Shown in pieces: positions 24,849-33,796 of a stretch of DNA of 64,000 nt. Source of the DNA: Pseudomonadota bacterium (lineage in GTDB: Bacteria > Chloroflexota > UBA6077 > JAJPHF01). Below the pieces are notes generated by a model. The model made no database searches and had not been told where the DNA came from. It worked only from the letters and a program-made list of their open reading frames with translations. The translations under genes were made by a program, and so were the position numbers. How positions within the stretch are numbered: position 1 is the stretch's first letter; every line of letters starts with the position of its first letter. Location: contig JAJPHF010000009.1 in NCBI GenBank assembly GCA_021325365.1, positions 35,126 through 99,125 of the forward strand. The letters run 5' to 3'.

Positions 24849-26402
24849 CTATGCCTGGACCCCGCGGAGCCGATACCAGAGGGCGCGGTCGTCGGCATCG
24901 AAGCCGCCCAGCGCGGCGAGCAGGCCCGCGTACACTGCGGCGCCGACAGGTATGCTGAGTAGCCAGCTCCAGGCGGCCAGCGGCGCGACGGCCGCCGCCA
25001 TGCCCGCCGCCGCGAGGGCCGGGCGCCAGACCAAGCGCCACAGGGAGATGGGCGGCAGGCTGCGCGTGACCGCCCACCAGAACGGCCCGAGCAGCACGAC
25101 CTCGGAGAGCACGGTGACGAGCGCCGCGCCGAGGTAGCTGGTGCGGGGGATCAGCAGGAGGTTAGCGACGAGGTTGAACGCCGTGGCCACGAGAAAGGCG
25201 ATCGTCAGGAAGCGCTGGCGGTCGACGGCGATCAGCACGTACTGGGTCACGCCGTTCACGAAGCTGAACGGCAGGAACCAAATCAGCACGCGCAGCGCCC
25301 AGGCGGCCTGCGGCACGTAGGCGGGGCCAGCGAAGAACAGGACCAGCGGCTCGGCCAACACCGCGGTGCCGACGGCGATCGGCATGCCGAGCAGGAGCAG
25401 TACCTTGAGGGCGCGGCGATACACGCGCGCGAGCGCCGTGCGGTCGGTCTGGCCCTGACGGGCGAGCAGCGGGAAGAGCGCGAGCGTGAAGTTGGCGGGG
25501 ATGAGGTTGAAGCCGTCGACCACGCGGTAGGCCGCGCTGTACCAGCCGAGCGCGACGTCGCCGGCGAGGGGCGGCAGGAGGAGGCTGTCCAGGCGGAAGA
25601 ACAGGCTGGCGAGCAGGTTGTTCATCATGAAGGGATAGGCGTCGCCCACCAGGGCGAGCCCCGCGCGCGGCGCGAGCCGCAGCCGCGGCCAGCCGACCAG
25701 ATCGACGAACAGCGTGGCGAGGGCGCCGAGCGTGAGCACGTTGACGGCGAGCGCGACGGCGGCCAGGCCCACGAAGCCATAGCCCAGGCCGAGCGCCAGC
25801 AGGCCGAGGGCGACTTTGAGCACCGTGGTCACGACGGTGACGGCGGCGGGGTACTCCATGCGCTCGCGGGCCTGGAAGACGGCGGTGAGCGCGGCCGACA
25901 GCCCGGCCGGCGCCATGGCGAGGGCGAGCAGCAGCAGCGCCAGCGCCTTGGGTGGCGTTACGTCGAGGGGGCCGGCGAGCGGCCCGGCGAGCACTAGGGT
26001 GGCGAGCACCACGCCGAGCCAGAACAGCGCCCGCGCGCCAAGCACGCGGCCCAGCTCGCGCGCGAGGCGCTCGGGCTGGCGGGCCACCTCGCGCGTGAGC
26101 CAGGTGTTCATGCCGAAGCCGAGCAGGATGTCGAGGTAGCCGACGACCACGCCGACCCAGGCGTAGGCGCCCGCGTCGGCCGGGCCGAGCACGCGCAGCA
26201 TGACGATGGCGAAGGCGAGGTCGAGCCCCTTGTTGCCGAGCGCGGTCGCCATGGGGAAGGCGGAGTTCTGGGCCACGCGGCGCACGGGGTTGTCGGTGGC
26301 GGCGCGCGGCAGCAGGCGCTGCAGCAGCCAGGTGCTGGCGGCAGCGAAGGCCAGCGCGAGCGCCACCCAGGCGGCGACGAGCGCCGGCGACGCGCTCAGC
26401 AA
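24849..26402 (-). CDS. Polysaccharide/oligosaccharide flippase (MOP superfamily, Wzx-like)
   Basis: 517 residues with 12-14 predicted membrane helices. The N-terminal pattern RRVAQNSAFPMATALGNKGLDLAFAIVMLRVLGPADAGAY corresponds to the first two helices of the polysaccharide-exporter family, and the C-terminal half repeats the layout. Such proteins flip lipid-linked sugars across the membrane for capsule, exopolysaccharide or glycoprotein synthesis. No glycosyltransferase genes are nearby. The only usual start codon in frame is a TTG at 26402 without a ribosome-binding site, so the true start is uncertain; a stop codon lies 12 codons upstream. Confidence 0.85.
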   Translation of the reverse strand: MLSASPALVAAWVALALAFAAASTWLLQRLLPRAATDNPVRRVAQNSAFPMATALGNKGLDLAFAIVMLRVLGPADAGAYAWVGVVVGYLDILLGFGMNTWLTREVARQPERLARELGRVLGARALFWLGVVLATLVLAGPLAGPLDVTPPKALALLLLALAMAPAGLSAALTAVFQARERMEYPAAVTVVTTVLKVALGLLALGLGYGFVGLAAVALAVNVLTLGALATLFVDLVGWPRLRLAPRAGLALVGDAYPFMMNNLLASLFFRLDSLLLPPLAGDVALGWYSAAYRVVDGFNLIPANFTLALFPLLARQGQTDRTALARVYRRALKVLLLLGMPIAVGTAVLAEPLVLFFAGPAYVPQAAWALRVLIWFLPFSFVNGVTQYVLIAVDRQRFLTIAFLVATAFNLVANLLLIPRTSYLGAALVTVLSEVVLLGPFWWAVTRSLPPISLWRLVWRPALAAAGMAAAVAPLAAWSWLLSIPVGAAVYAGLLAALGGFDADDRALWYRLRGVQA

Positions 26403-26575
26403 GCGCGCGAAGGCGGCCCAGTACGTCTCAAAAATCGGTTAGCACTCGGCCACGGAGGGCCACGGGCTCGCCGGCGCGAGGTTTTCGCGCCGCGTGCCTG
26501 GCGAGCAAGCGGAGGGCGCGGGTAGGCGCGTATGGGCGTCGCGGACAGATCTGCACGCTCACCGGCGCCCGCTGT

Positions 26576-28099
26576 CTAGCTCGCGGCCCAGAGGCGCGCG
26601 AAGTGGACGAGCAGGCGCACGCCAACGCCGGTGGCGGTGTCCTTGGCCAGGTAGGGCGGCAGCTCGCCCCAGGCGCCCTCCGTCCAGGCCGTGCCGGCGA
26701 TGTCGAGGTGCAGCCACGGACGGCCCTTTACGAAGTGCGCCAGGAACCACGCCGCGGTGATGGCGCCGGCCGGGCGCCCCCCGGTGTTCTTGATGTCGGC
26801 GATGCTGCTCTTGATCTGCTCGTCGTACTCGGGAAACAGGGGGAGCGGCCATACCCGCTCGCCCGACAGGTTGCCGGCGGCCAGCATCGTCTCGATCAGG
26901 TCCTCGTCGTTGCCGAACAGCCCGCTGGCGTGGTGGCCGAGCGCGATCACGCAGGCGCCGGTCAGCGTGGCGAGGTCGACGATCGCGTCGGGCGCCTGCT
27001 CGGCGGCGTAGCAGAGCGCGTCGGACAGGATCACCCGCCCCTCGGCGTCGGTGTTGATGATCTCGACGGTGGTGCCGCCGCGGGGCTGGATCACGTCGCC
27101 GGGGCGATAGGCCGAGCCGCTGGGCATGTTGTCGGTGGCGGCGAAGATGCCGAGCACGTTCACCGGCAGCTGGAGCGCCGCGGCCGCTTGCATGAAGCCG
27201 ACGACCGCCGCCGCGCCCGACTTGTCGTGGCGCATGTGGTGCATGTTCTCGGCGGGCTTGATGGAGATGCCGCCGCTGTCGAAGGTGATGCCCTTGCCGA
27301 CCACGGCCAGCGTCTTCTCGGCGGCGGGCGCGGTGTAGCGCATGACGACGAAGCTCGGCGGGTTGGCGCTGCCCTGGTTCACCGCCAGCAGCCCGTTCAT
27401 CCGCATCTCGCGGATCTGGTCCAGACCGAACACCTGGCAGTCGAAGCCCATCCGCTCGGCGACGCTCTGCGCCTGCTGCGCCAGGAAGGTGGCGGTCACG
27501 ACGTTGGCGGGGCCCTGCGCCAGATCGCGGGCCGTCATCGTCGCCTCGGCCATCGCCGTGCCGGCGGCGACGCCGGCGCGGATCGCGTCGAGCCGCGCGG
27601 GGTCGCGCTCGACGACCGTGGCGCGCTCCACCTCGTGGCCGCCCGCCACCCGCTCGTGCTGGAAGCGGTCGTAGGCGTAGAGTGCCAGGAGGGAGCCCTC
27701 GGCCAGCGCCTCGGCGGCGCCCTGCGGCTCCAGACCGCCGGCGCCGGCGCCGTGTAGGACCGTGGCGTAGCTGCTGACGCGCAGGTCGCGGGCCTTGCGC
27801 GCGGCGACCGCGGCGGCGCGGCGCGCGCGCTCGGGGGTAAAGGCGTCCAGCGCGCCCAGGCCGACGACGGCGACGCGCTCGGCGCGCAGGGCCTGGGTGC
27901 CGGGGTTGTGGACGACCACGACCTCGCCGGGCTTGCCGCGCAGCTCGCCGGACTCGCGGAGGCGGGTGAGCAGCCCGCCCAGGGCCGCGTCGACGGCGGC
28001 CGTCGCGCCGCCGAGGGCGTCGGCGTCCTCGAACAGGTTGACGACGAGCAGCGGCGTGGCCACCTCGACCACCGATCCTTGCGCGACTTGTACGTCCAT
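26576..28099 (-). CDS. pepA: Leucyl aminopeptidase (M17 family)
   Basis: 507 residues from the ATG at 28099 (GAGGTG upstream); the frame runs further up but has no support there. N-terminal macro-like domain (1-165), catalytic domain (170-507). Metal and active-site segments are intact: VGKGITFDSGGISIKP, the KSGAAAVVG region, MPSGSAYRPGDV and the M17 signature NTDAEGR. The C-terminal part has DIAGTAW and a glycine-rich end (KDTATGVGVRLLV). A cytoplasmic enzyme that removes N-terminal residues; some members also bind DNA. Single gene with a TACAAT box about 55 bases upstream. Confidence 0.95.
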   Translation of the reverse strand: MDVQVAQGSVVEVATPLLVVNLFEDADALGGATAAVDAALGGLLTRLRESGELRGKPGEVVVVHNPGTQALRAERVAVVGLGALDAFTPERARRAAAVAARKARDLRVSSYATVLHGAGAGGLEPQGAAEALAEGSLLALYAYDRFQHERVAGGHEVERATVVERDPARLDAIRAGVAAGTAMAEATMTARDLAQGPANVVTATFLAQQAQSVAERMGFDCQVFGLDQIREMRMNGLLAVNQGSANPPSFVVMRYTAPAAEKTLAVVGKGITFDSGGISIKPAENMHHMRHDKSGAAAVVGFMQAAAALQLPVNVLGIFAATDNMPSGSAYRPGDVIQPRGGTTVEIINTDAEGRVILSDALCYAAEQAPDAIVDLATLTGACVIALGHHASGLFGNDEDLIETMLAAGNLSGERVWPLPLFPEYDEQIKSSIADIKNTGGRPAGAITAAWFLAHFVKGRPWLHLDIAGTAWTEGAWGELPPYLAKDTATGVGVRLLVHFARLWAAS

Positions 28100-28154
28100 G
28101 GCGTGGGGCACCTCTCGCCAGAGTGAGGCCGCGACCCGGGCGGAGCCTCTCTCG

Positions 28155-28160
28155 ATTGTA
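28155..28160 (-). promoter_or_regulatory. -10 box of pepA
   Basis: TACAAT on the minus strand about 55 bases before the pepA start. No clear -35 box. Confidence 0.4.
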
Positions 28161-28243
28161 GCCCGCCGCGGGAAGCGCCCGCTATGCCGACTGAGCATCG
28201 GAGGGCGATGGACGCGCCGCGGGCTGGTGTGAAACCATAGGGC

Positions 28244-28858
28244 ATGGAGCGTGTGGACGGCGTGGAGAGCATCGCGGCGCTGCGCGAGCGCATCGCGGCC
28301 TGCCGGGCCTGCCAGGACGCCGGGCTGCTGGCCGAGGCGGCGCCGATCGCGCACGGCCCGACGCGGGCGCGGGTGCTGGTGGTCGGCCAGGCGCCGGGGG
28401 TGCGGTCGCACGTGCGGCGGCGCCACTTCGCGGGGCCAGCGGGGCGCGTGCTGGAGCAGTGGTTCGACCGCGCGGGCTTTCCGCCCGGCTACTTCCGCGA
28501 GCGCGCCTACCTCTCGTCACTGACGCGCTGCTTCCCTGGCCCGGCGCCGCGCGGCCAGGGCGACCGGCGGCCGTCGCCGGCCGAGCTGCGGCTGTGCCGG
28601 CCGTTCCTGGAGGCCGAGCTGCGGCTGCTGGAGCCGGCGGTCGTGCTGCTGGTGGGCAAGATGGCGATCGAGCACTTCCTGGGGCCGTGCCGGCTGGACG
28701 ACGTGGTGGGCACGCTGGTCGAGCGCGACGGCCGCCGCTACCTGCCGCTGCCGCACTCGTCGGGGGTGAGCCGCTGGCTGAACGACCCGGCGCACCGCGC
28801 GCTGGTGGACCGCGCGCTGGCGCTGCTGGCGGCGTGCCGGGAGGAGCTGGCGCTCTGA
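28244..28858 (+). CDS. Uracil-DNA glycosylase superfamily protein with four-cysteine (Fe-S type) pattern
   Basis: 204 residues. Motif A is VVGQAPG (47-52), where the family-4 enzymes usually have GEAPG; motif B is HSSGVSRW (from His171) where HPSP/HPS is usual. Four cysteines at 20, 23, 96 and 118 fit the 4Fe-4S cluster of family-4-type glycosylases. These enzymes excise uracil or other deaminated bases from DNA. The motif changes place it in a divergent subgroup, so substrate and activity are uncertain. No obvious promoter or ribosome-binding site precedes the ATG. The next gene follows within 45 bases. Confidence 0.82.
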   Translation: MERVDGVESIAALRERIAACRACQDAGLLAEAAPIAHGPTRARVLVVGQAPGVRSHVRRRHFAGPAGRVLEQWFDRAGFPPGYFRERAYLSSLTRCFPGPAPRGQGDRRPSPAELRLCRPFLEAELRLLEPAVVLLVGKMAIEHFLGPCRLDDVVGTLVERDGRRYLPLPHSSGVSRWLNDPAHRALVDRALALLAACREELAL

Positions 28859-28902
28859 GCAGTCGTTCAGAGGCCGCGGTGCGCCGAGGGGGCGAGGACG
28901 CC

Positions 28903-29673
28903 GTGGAGGACGCCGCCTACCGCCTGCTGGGGGTACTGCTGCTGGCGCGGCGAGGGCTCGTCGCGGCCGTGGCGGTGGGCGGGGTCGTGGTCTGGTACGC
29001 GATCCTGGGCCAGACGGTGCGCCAGCCGGACGCGATGGGCCTGCTAGCGCTGGTCGCGCTGCCGCTGCTGCTCGGCGGCGCGGCCTGGCGATTGTTCCAG
29101 CTCCCGCCGGGCGTGGCCTTCCGGCCGACGGCAGCGCGCGACGACCCGCCGCCCCAGCGCACGGCGCGCTGCCAGGCGAGCGGCTACTTCGACGGGCGCC
29201 GCGGGGCCACGTGGCGCCTGCTGGCCCGCGCCAGCCTGGACTTCGACGCGGCCGGCGGGGTGCGGCTCGTCTCGCCGCCGCCGCTGCTCGCGGGGCCGGC
29301 CGAGGCGCGTCAGGCGTTCCCGACCCGCGCCCAGCCCACGGCCGCGCAGCTTCGCGCGGGCGAGCGCACGCCCTACCCCGAGTGGGTGTATCAGCCCGAG
29401 ACGCTGGTCGGCCCCTCGCGGCTCGTCTACCACTCGGCCGCCGACTACGAGCGCGCGGTGGCGCGGCTGGCGATTCCCCGCGGCGCGCTGGTGGACGTGC
29501 GCCCCGGCTGGCAGTACAGCGGCTTCCAGCGCTGGCCCGCCTTGCGCCTCAACTACCATGCCGCGGACGGCGCCCTCACCGCCGCCTATCTCGCGTTCCC
29601 CACTGCGGCCCAGCGCGCCTGGGCGCTTGCGTGCCTCGTGGGGCGCCAAAGCGAGCAAGTGGGTGGCGGCTGA
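28903..29673 (+). CDS. Membrane protein of unknown function
   Basis: About 256 residues from a GTG at 28903 with GGGCGAGG upstream; a GTG at 28879 is an alternative. Two hydrophobic helices (about 8-40 and 50-72) are followed by a soluble part of about 180 residues rich in Pro, Tyr and Trp, with segments EWVYQPETLVGPSRLVY and DVRPGWQYSGFQRWPALRLN. No family recognised. It follows the uracil-DNA glycosylase gene on the same strand at 44 bases and may be cotranscribed. Confidence 0.5.
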   Translation: MEDAAYRLLGVLLLARRGLVAAVAVGGVVVWYAILGQTVRQPDAMGLLALVALPLLLGGAAWRLFQLPPGVAFRPTAARDDPPPQRTARCQASGYFDGRRGATWRLLARASLDFDAAGGVRLVSPPPLLAGPAEARQAFPTRAQPTAAQLRAGERTPYPEWVYQPETLVGPSRLVYHSAADYERAVARLAIPRGALVDVRPGWQYSGFQRWPALRLNYHAADGALTAAYLAFPTAAQRAWALACLVGRQSEQVGGG

Positions 29674-29732
29674 GGCTCCCATATACGGGTAGGTCGTCAG
29701 CGCGAGCGCCCGGCCGATTTCAGAGGCCTACT

Positions 29733-30293
29733 TCACCGAGGGGACGATTGTCGACGCCACCACGAGTCTTCCGGTGCGGCATCTCGGTAGCCGACGGTGC
29801 GGGCGTGATCGCCTGGTACTCTAAGATGTACCTCGGTCCTGCCGTTTGCGAGCTGGGCAGCATTTACGCTGACGCACGCCGATGGGCTACTGCGGCAGAC
29901 GAGCAGTCGTCGTGGATCGAGATCTCGGCGGTCGCCTACACCTGCCGCGAGCCACCCATCCCGCCCGATCAATGCGTCACGGTAAAACGCAATAACCTCT
30001 GTGGGCGATGCAGGAACTTCCAGCCAGGTATCCGTCTCGATCATCTGGCCTGCTCGCTCGTCCGCTCTTGGATGGTCTTCAGTTGCTATCACCGGACGCC
30101 CAACGTCCAGGACGCTGGCTTCCGAGGGTACAGGCAGGTCAAGGGCCGCGGGATCAGGCCACGGCGTGGGGACCGCAATCTTACGGTCGGGCACGATGAG
30201 ATGCGGCCAAACTTCGGAGATGAACCCGGAGAGCAGCACGGTAGCCGCGCAGAACCCGGCTATGAGGTTGGTCCCAAGCGAGCGCAACGACAT
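29733..30293 (-). CDS. Membrane-anchored protein of unknown function
   Basis: About 186 residues. The start at 30293 was preferred because GGGGAG lies 8 bases upstream; the frame also allows an ATG 33 bases earlier without such a site. One N-terminal membrane helix (TNLIAGFCAATVLLSGFI), a Pro-rich linker, and a soluble domain with ETDTWLEVPASPTEVIAFYRDAL, a pattern seen in small lipid- or stress-linked exported proteins, although no named family is recognised. This region is less GC-rich than the neighbours, which may mean recent acquisition or relaxed selection. Confidence 0.5.
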   Translation of the reverse strand: MSLRSLGTNLIAGFCAATVLLSGFISEVWPHLIVPDRKIAVPTPWPDPAALDLPVPSEASVLDVGRPVIATEDHPRADERAGQMIETDTWLEVPASPTEVIAFYRDALIGRDGWLAAGVGDRRDLDPRRLLVCRSSPSACVSVNAAQLANGRTEVHLRVPGDHARTVGYRDAAPEDSWWRRQSSPR

Positions 30294-30394
30294 CCAGGCT
30301 ACTCCCCAGTAGTGAGTCTCTCCCATTCATCCGTTCGGTTAGCTGGCATGCAGAGCGCTGAATTGTAGTTGCTGATGGGCGACGGCACCATAGC

Positions 30395-31783
30395 TCATTG
30401 GGTCACGGTGGGGTCAAGGGGACCGACGGCCGCGTGGACGAGGCGGTCGGGGCGGAAGTAGGCGCGGGCGACGGCGGCGACGTCGGCGGGGGTGACGGCG
30501 GCGACGCGGGCGGCACTCTGGGCGAACGGCTCCCAGCTGGCGAGGAGCGTTTCGACGCCGAGGATCGCGGTCAGGCTGGCGTTCGTCTCGAAGGCGCGGT
30601 GGAGGTTGCCGGCGTAACGGGTCTGCGCCGCCGCAACCTCGGCGTCGGCGGGCGGCGTCGCGGCGAGGCCGAGGAGGCTGTCAGCGAGGAGGCGGGCGAC
30701 GGTCGGCGCGTCGTCGGGCGCGCAGATGGCGTGGGCCGCGAACACGCCGGCGGCGGCGTAGGGCATGTAGGCGGAGCCGCAGGTGTAGGCGAGCTGGTGG
30801 CGCAGGCGTAGCTCGTGGTAGAGGCGCGCGCTGCCGCCCCGGCCGAGCAGGTAGTCGAGCAGGCGCAGCGCCGCGTGGTGGGGGTGGGCCATGCCGGGGA
30901 CGGGCACGGCGACGGCGACGCGCGTCACCGCGCCGGGTGCCCAGCGATAGCGGGCGCCCGGCCCCTGGAAGATGGGTGCGCCAGGTCCCTGGAAGCTGGG
31001 TACGCCGGGCGCGAGCGCGGGGGTGGCCGCGGGCGCGGGCGGGAGCGCGGCGCTGGGTGGGGCGGGTTGTGCCACTTCCTGGCCAGCGACGGGGCCGGCG
31101 GTTGCAGGGTGCTCGGGGAGCGGGTCGGGGGGCGCGGGCCAGGCGGGGAGGGCGGCGGCCGCAGCGCGTACCTCGTCCAGCGTGCAGGCGCCGGCCACGG
31201 CGAGGACGGCGCGCGCGGGGCCGTAGTGAGCGGCGTGGTGGGCGGCGACGTGGCGCGGCTGGAGGGCAGCGAGGCTCGCGAGGGTGCCGCCGGGCGGCCG
31301 GGCGAGGGGATGGTCGCCCCAGAGGGCGGCGAGCAGGAGGTCCCAGAGGGAGTCGGCGGGGGGCGCGGGAACGGTCAGCGCGCCGAGCAGGGCGGCTTGT
31401 GCGCGTGCCACGACGGTGCGGCCGAGCGCAGGCGGGCGGGCCAGCTCGGGCAGGAGAGCGAGGAGGGCGTGGCACTCGGGCGCGGGCGCGAGGGCGTGGA
31501 ACTCGGCGTACTCGCGGGTGGTCTGGCTCGCGGCCTCCCCGCCCAGCGCGGCGAGCGCGGCGCACAGGTCGCGGCGGCGGGGCGCTCGCGCCTGGTAGAC
31601 GAGGCGCTCGGTGAGCCGCGACAGGCCGGGCCGCGCGTCGTCGTGGCTGCTGCCGGCGGCGACGAGCCAGCGGAGCGCCAGCGTGGTGCTGTCGGGGCGG
31701 GGCACGACGACGACACGCCAGCCGCGCTCGGCCGTGAAGGCGACCGCCTCGTCGTAGGCCGCGGCCGGGACGACCTGGCTCAC
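30395..31783 (-). CDS. M16 (insulinase/processing peptidase) family protein lacking zinc-ligand histidines
   Basis: 462 residues starting at a GTG that overlaps the tatC stop codon (GTGA), so translation is coupled to tatC. Two M16 half domains are recognisable: N-terminal (1-210) and C-terminal (about 265-462, with GRGGSARLYHELRLRHQLAYT). In active members the first half carries HxxEH after a Gly-Leu-Ala; here the same place reads GLSRLTERL (53-61), so both His are Arg (R56, R60) and only the Glu remains. A Pro/Ala linker includes a doubled 'FQGPGA' segment. It is probably a non-catalytic partner of a peptidase or a substrate-binding subunit; no catalytic partner lies nearby. Confidence 0.8.
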   Translation of the reverse strand: MSQVVPAAAYDEAVAFTAERGWRVVVVPRPDSTTLALRWLVAAGSSHDDARPGLSRLTERLVYQARAPRRRDLCAALAALGGEAASQTTREYAEFHALAPAPECHALLALLPELARPPALGRTVVARAQAALLGALTVPAPPADSLWDLLLAALWGDHPLARPPGGTLASLAALQPRHVAAHHAAHYGPARAVLAVAGACTLDEVRAAAAALPAWPAPPDPLPEHPATAGPVAGQEVAQPAPPSAALPPAPAATPALAPGVPSFQGPGAPIFQGPGARYRWAPGAVTRVAVAVPVPGMAHPHHAALRLLDYLLGRGGSARLYHELRLRHQLAYTCGSAYMPYAAAGVFAAHAICAPDDAPTVARLLADSLLGLAATPPADAEVAAAQTRYAGNLHRAFETNASLTAILGVETLLASWEPFAQSAARVAAVTPADVAAVARAYFRPDRLVHAAVGPLDPTVTQ

Positions 31784-32583
31784 GCCCAGCGGGCGAGCAG
31801 CAGCCCCAGCTCGTAGAGGAGGTACAGCGGCACGGCGACGAGCGTCTGGTTGAAGGGGTCGGGCGTGGGCGTGATGATCGCCGCGATGACGAACACGGCG
31901 AGGAGGGCGTACTTGCGGTAGCGCGTGAGCTGCTGGCGCCGCACGACGCCGACCTTCGTGAGGAACAGGATCACGAGTGGCGTCTCGAACGACACGCCGA
32001 TCCAGAACAGGAAGGTTGTGACGAAGCTCAGGTAGGGGCCGATGGTCCACAGGGGATCGATCAGGCCGGCGCTGAAGCCGCCCAGGAAGATCAAGGCCTG
32101 GCGCACCAGCACGAGATAGCCGAAGACGACGCCGACGGCGAAGGCGAGCGTGGCGCCGGGCACGAAGATGAGCGCGAGGCGCTTCTCCTTGGGGGTGAGC
32201 GCGGGCACGACGAACATGAAGGCTTCGTAGATGATGACCGGCATGGCGAGCGCCACGCCGGTGAACAGCGTGACCTTCAGGTAGGCGATGAAGATCTCGG
32301 GCGGGTTGATGTTGATGGGCGCGTGGCCGGTGGCCTCCTTGGCCAGCTCGACGAGCAGCTCCATGACGCGCGTGGTGAGCAGGAAGGCGGCGATGACCAT
32401 GCCGACGAGGAGCGACGCGCCGGCGATGATGATGCGCTGGCGTAGCTCCTCGAGGTGCTCGATGATAGTCATCGTGCCCGCTTCGGGCGGGCTGGAGCCG
32501 TTCAGCGGCGGCACGGCCGGGCTGGCCGTCTCGGCGGGCGGCGGGTCGTTCGGGGTCTCGGGGGTTGGCGCCTGGGCGCTCAC
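31780..32583 (-). CDS. tatC: Sec-independent protein translocase subunit TatC
   Basis: 267 residues from a GTG at 32583 (GGAGAG upstream). After a Pro/Thr-rich N-terminal tail of about 35 residues come the family's six membrane helices. Conserved elements: IIEHLEELRQRI (about 39-50), the periplasmic Pro/Phe loop PALTPKEKRLAL, a SFETPLVILFL helix and the C-terminal TPTPDPFNQTLVAVPLYLLYELG. TatC recognises the twin-arginine signal and works with TatA (3797-4132). Its stop codon overlaps the start of the M16-like gene. Confidence 0.95.
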   Translation of the reverse strand: MSAQAPTPETPNDPPPAETASPAVPPLNGSSPPEAGTMTIIEHLEELRQRIIIAGASLLVGMVIAAFLLTTRVMELLVELAKEATGHAPININPPEIFIAYLKVTLFTGVALAMPVIIYEAFMFVVPALTPKEKRLALIFVPGATLAFAVGVVFGYLVLVRQALIFLGGFSAGLIDPLWTIGPYLSFVTTFLFWIGVSFETPLVILFLTKVGVVRRQQLTRYRKYALLAVFVIAAIITPTPDPFNQTLVAVPLYLLYELGLLLARWA

Positions 32584-32809
32584 GGTACTCTCCGACGTCT
32601 CGTCGCGGCCGCCGCGGCTAGCACGCTACGGCGGGCGCATGGTGGGAGGGGTGAAGCCGGGGCAGGCCCGGCGATAGCTGCGAGCCGTCGGCCCCGCGGG
32701 CGCTGGCGGGTGGGGAATCGCTCCACGCGCCTGGCGCGACGCTGCCCGGCAGACCCTTCGGGGCCGCGGGCGGGCGGGCACGCGCCTTCACGGTGCCCGG
32801 GGGCGCTGG

Positions 32810-33049
32810 CTAGCCCATGTGCTCGTTCAGGTAGTCCATGGCATCCTGCACCGTCTGGATCTTCTCGGCATCCTCGTCCGAGATTTTTACCCCGAACTCC
32901 TCTTCGAGCGACATGATCAGCTCGACGAGGTCGAGCGAGTCGGCGTTCAGGTCCTCGATGAAGGATGCGTCGGGCGTGATGTCCTCCTCGTTGACGCTGA
33001 GCTGCTCGGCAATGATCTTCTTCAGTCGTTCCTCAGGGGTCATGCTCAC
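32810..33049 (-). CDS. acpP: Acyl carrier protein
   Basis: 79 residues from the GTG at 33049, which has GGAGG 7 bases upstream; the ATG two codons later (33043) is the alternative and gives 77 residues. It carries the phosphopantetheine attachment site [14 protein letters not shown], and the acidic helices [19 protein letters not shown] and [19 protein letters not shown] typical of the fatty-acid carrier. It sits 89 bases downstream of nusB on the same strand, near fabG and rpmF, the usual type II fatty-acid neighbourhood. Confidence 0.97.
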   Translation of the reverse strand: MSMTPEERLKKIIAEQLSVNEEDITPDASFIEDLNADSLDLVELIMSLEEEFGVKISDEDAEKIQTVQDAMDYLNEHMG

Positions 33050-33138
33050 TCGAGCGCCTCCCAAATTGCGATGGGATCGCCAGCTGTCTTGCCGGGCCGG
33101 GGATGCCGGTGCGCGGCCAGGACCTCGCGCCGGCACGC

Positions 33139-33633
33139 CTACGGTGCGTCCGGGGCCTCGCGGTCGGCGGGCTCCGGCTCGCCGCGAATCAGGTGTCCGA
33201 GCACCCCGTTCACGAAGCGCGGGGTGCTGTCGCTGCCGTAACGCTTGGCCAGCTCGACGGCCTCGTTGATCGCCACGCGCGCCGGCACCTGCTGGCTAGT
33301 ATACAGGCATTCGTAGATCCCTATCCGCAGGATGTTGCGGTCGACCGGCGACATCTGGGCGAGCGGATAGGCCGGGGCGCTGGTGTGAATCTGGTCGTCG
33401 ATGGCGGCGCGGTGGCGCAGCACGCCGGCCACCAGCTCACGGGCGAACGCGCCGGCCTCGGCAGCGGGCTGTTGCTCGTCGAGCAGTCGCTGCAGCACCT
33501 CGCCCGGCCGGTGGTGCGAGACGTCCATCTCGTAGAGGGTCTGGAAGGCGAGGACGCGCGCCAAGCGGCGCCCGCGGCCGCGAGCCGTCGCGGGCGCCGC
33601 GGCGGGCTGTTCGCGCTCGGGCTCCGACGACAT
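33139..33633 (-). CDS. nusB: Transcription antitermination factor NusB
   Basis: 164 residues from the ATG at 33633 (GGGAG upstream); the open frame extends further but without support. Helical NusB fold with [34 protein letters not shown] and the C-terminal [28 protein letters not shown]. NusB pairs with NusE (S10) on boxA RNA during rRNA transcription. A Pro/Ala tail precedes and a short acidic tail follows the core. Its own TATAAT box lies in the gap after fabG, so it starts a unit with acpP. Confidence 0.95.
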   Translation of the reverse strand: MSSEPEREQPAAAPATARGRGRRLARVLAFQTLYEMDVSHHRPGEVLQRLLDEQQPAAEAGAFARELVAGVLRHRAAIDDQIHTSAPAYPLAQMSPVDRNILRIGIYECLYTSQQVPARVAINEAVELAKRYGSDSTPRFVNGVLGHLIRGEPEPADREAPDAP

Positions 33634-33734
33634 CGTCCTCTCTCCCTCTGGCAGGCGCGCCCGGGGCGTGGCCGGCGGTGGCGCGTATGTGCCCTGCACG
33701 CTCGCAAACCCTAGGCCAGCACCACGGTAGCTGG

Positions 33735-33740
33735 ATTATA
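33735..33740 (-). promoter_or_regulatory. -10 box upstream of nusB
   Basis: Perfect TATAAT on the minus strand about 100 bases before the nusB start, between fabG and nusB. No good -35 box. It would give nusB-acpP expression independent of fabG. Confidence 0.45.
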
Positions 33741-33796
33741 GGTGCTGCTGGTTCATCGTGCCTGTCGATCCGCGGGTGCCGGACCAAGCCCCGGCC

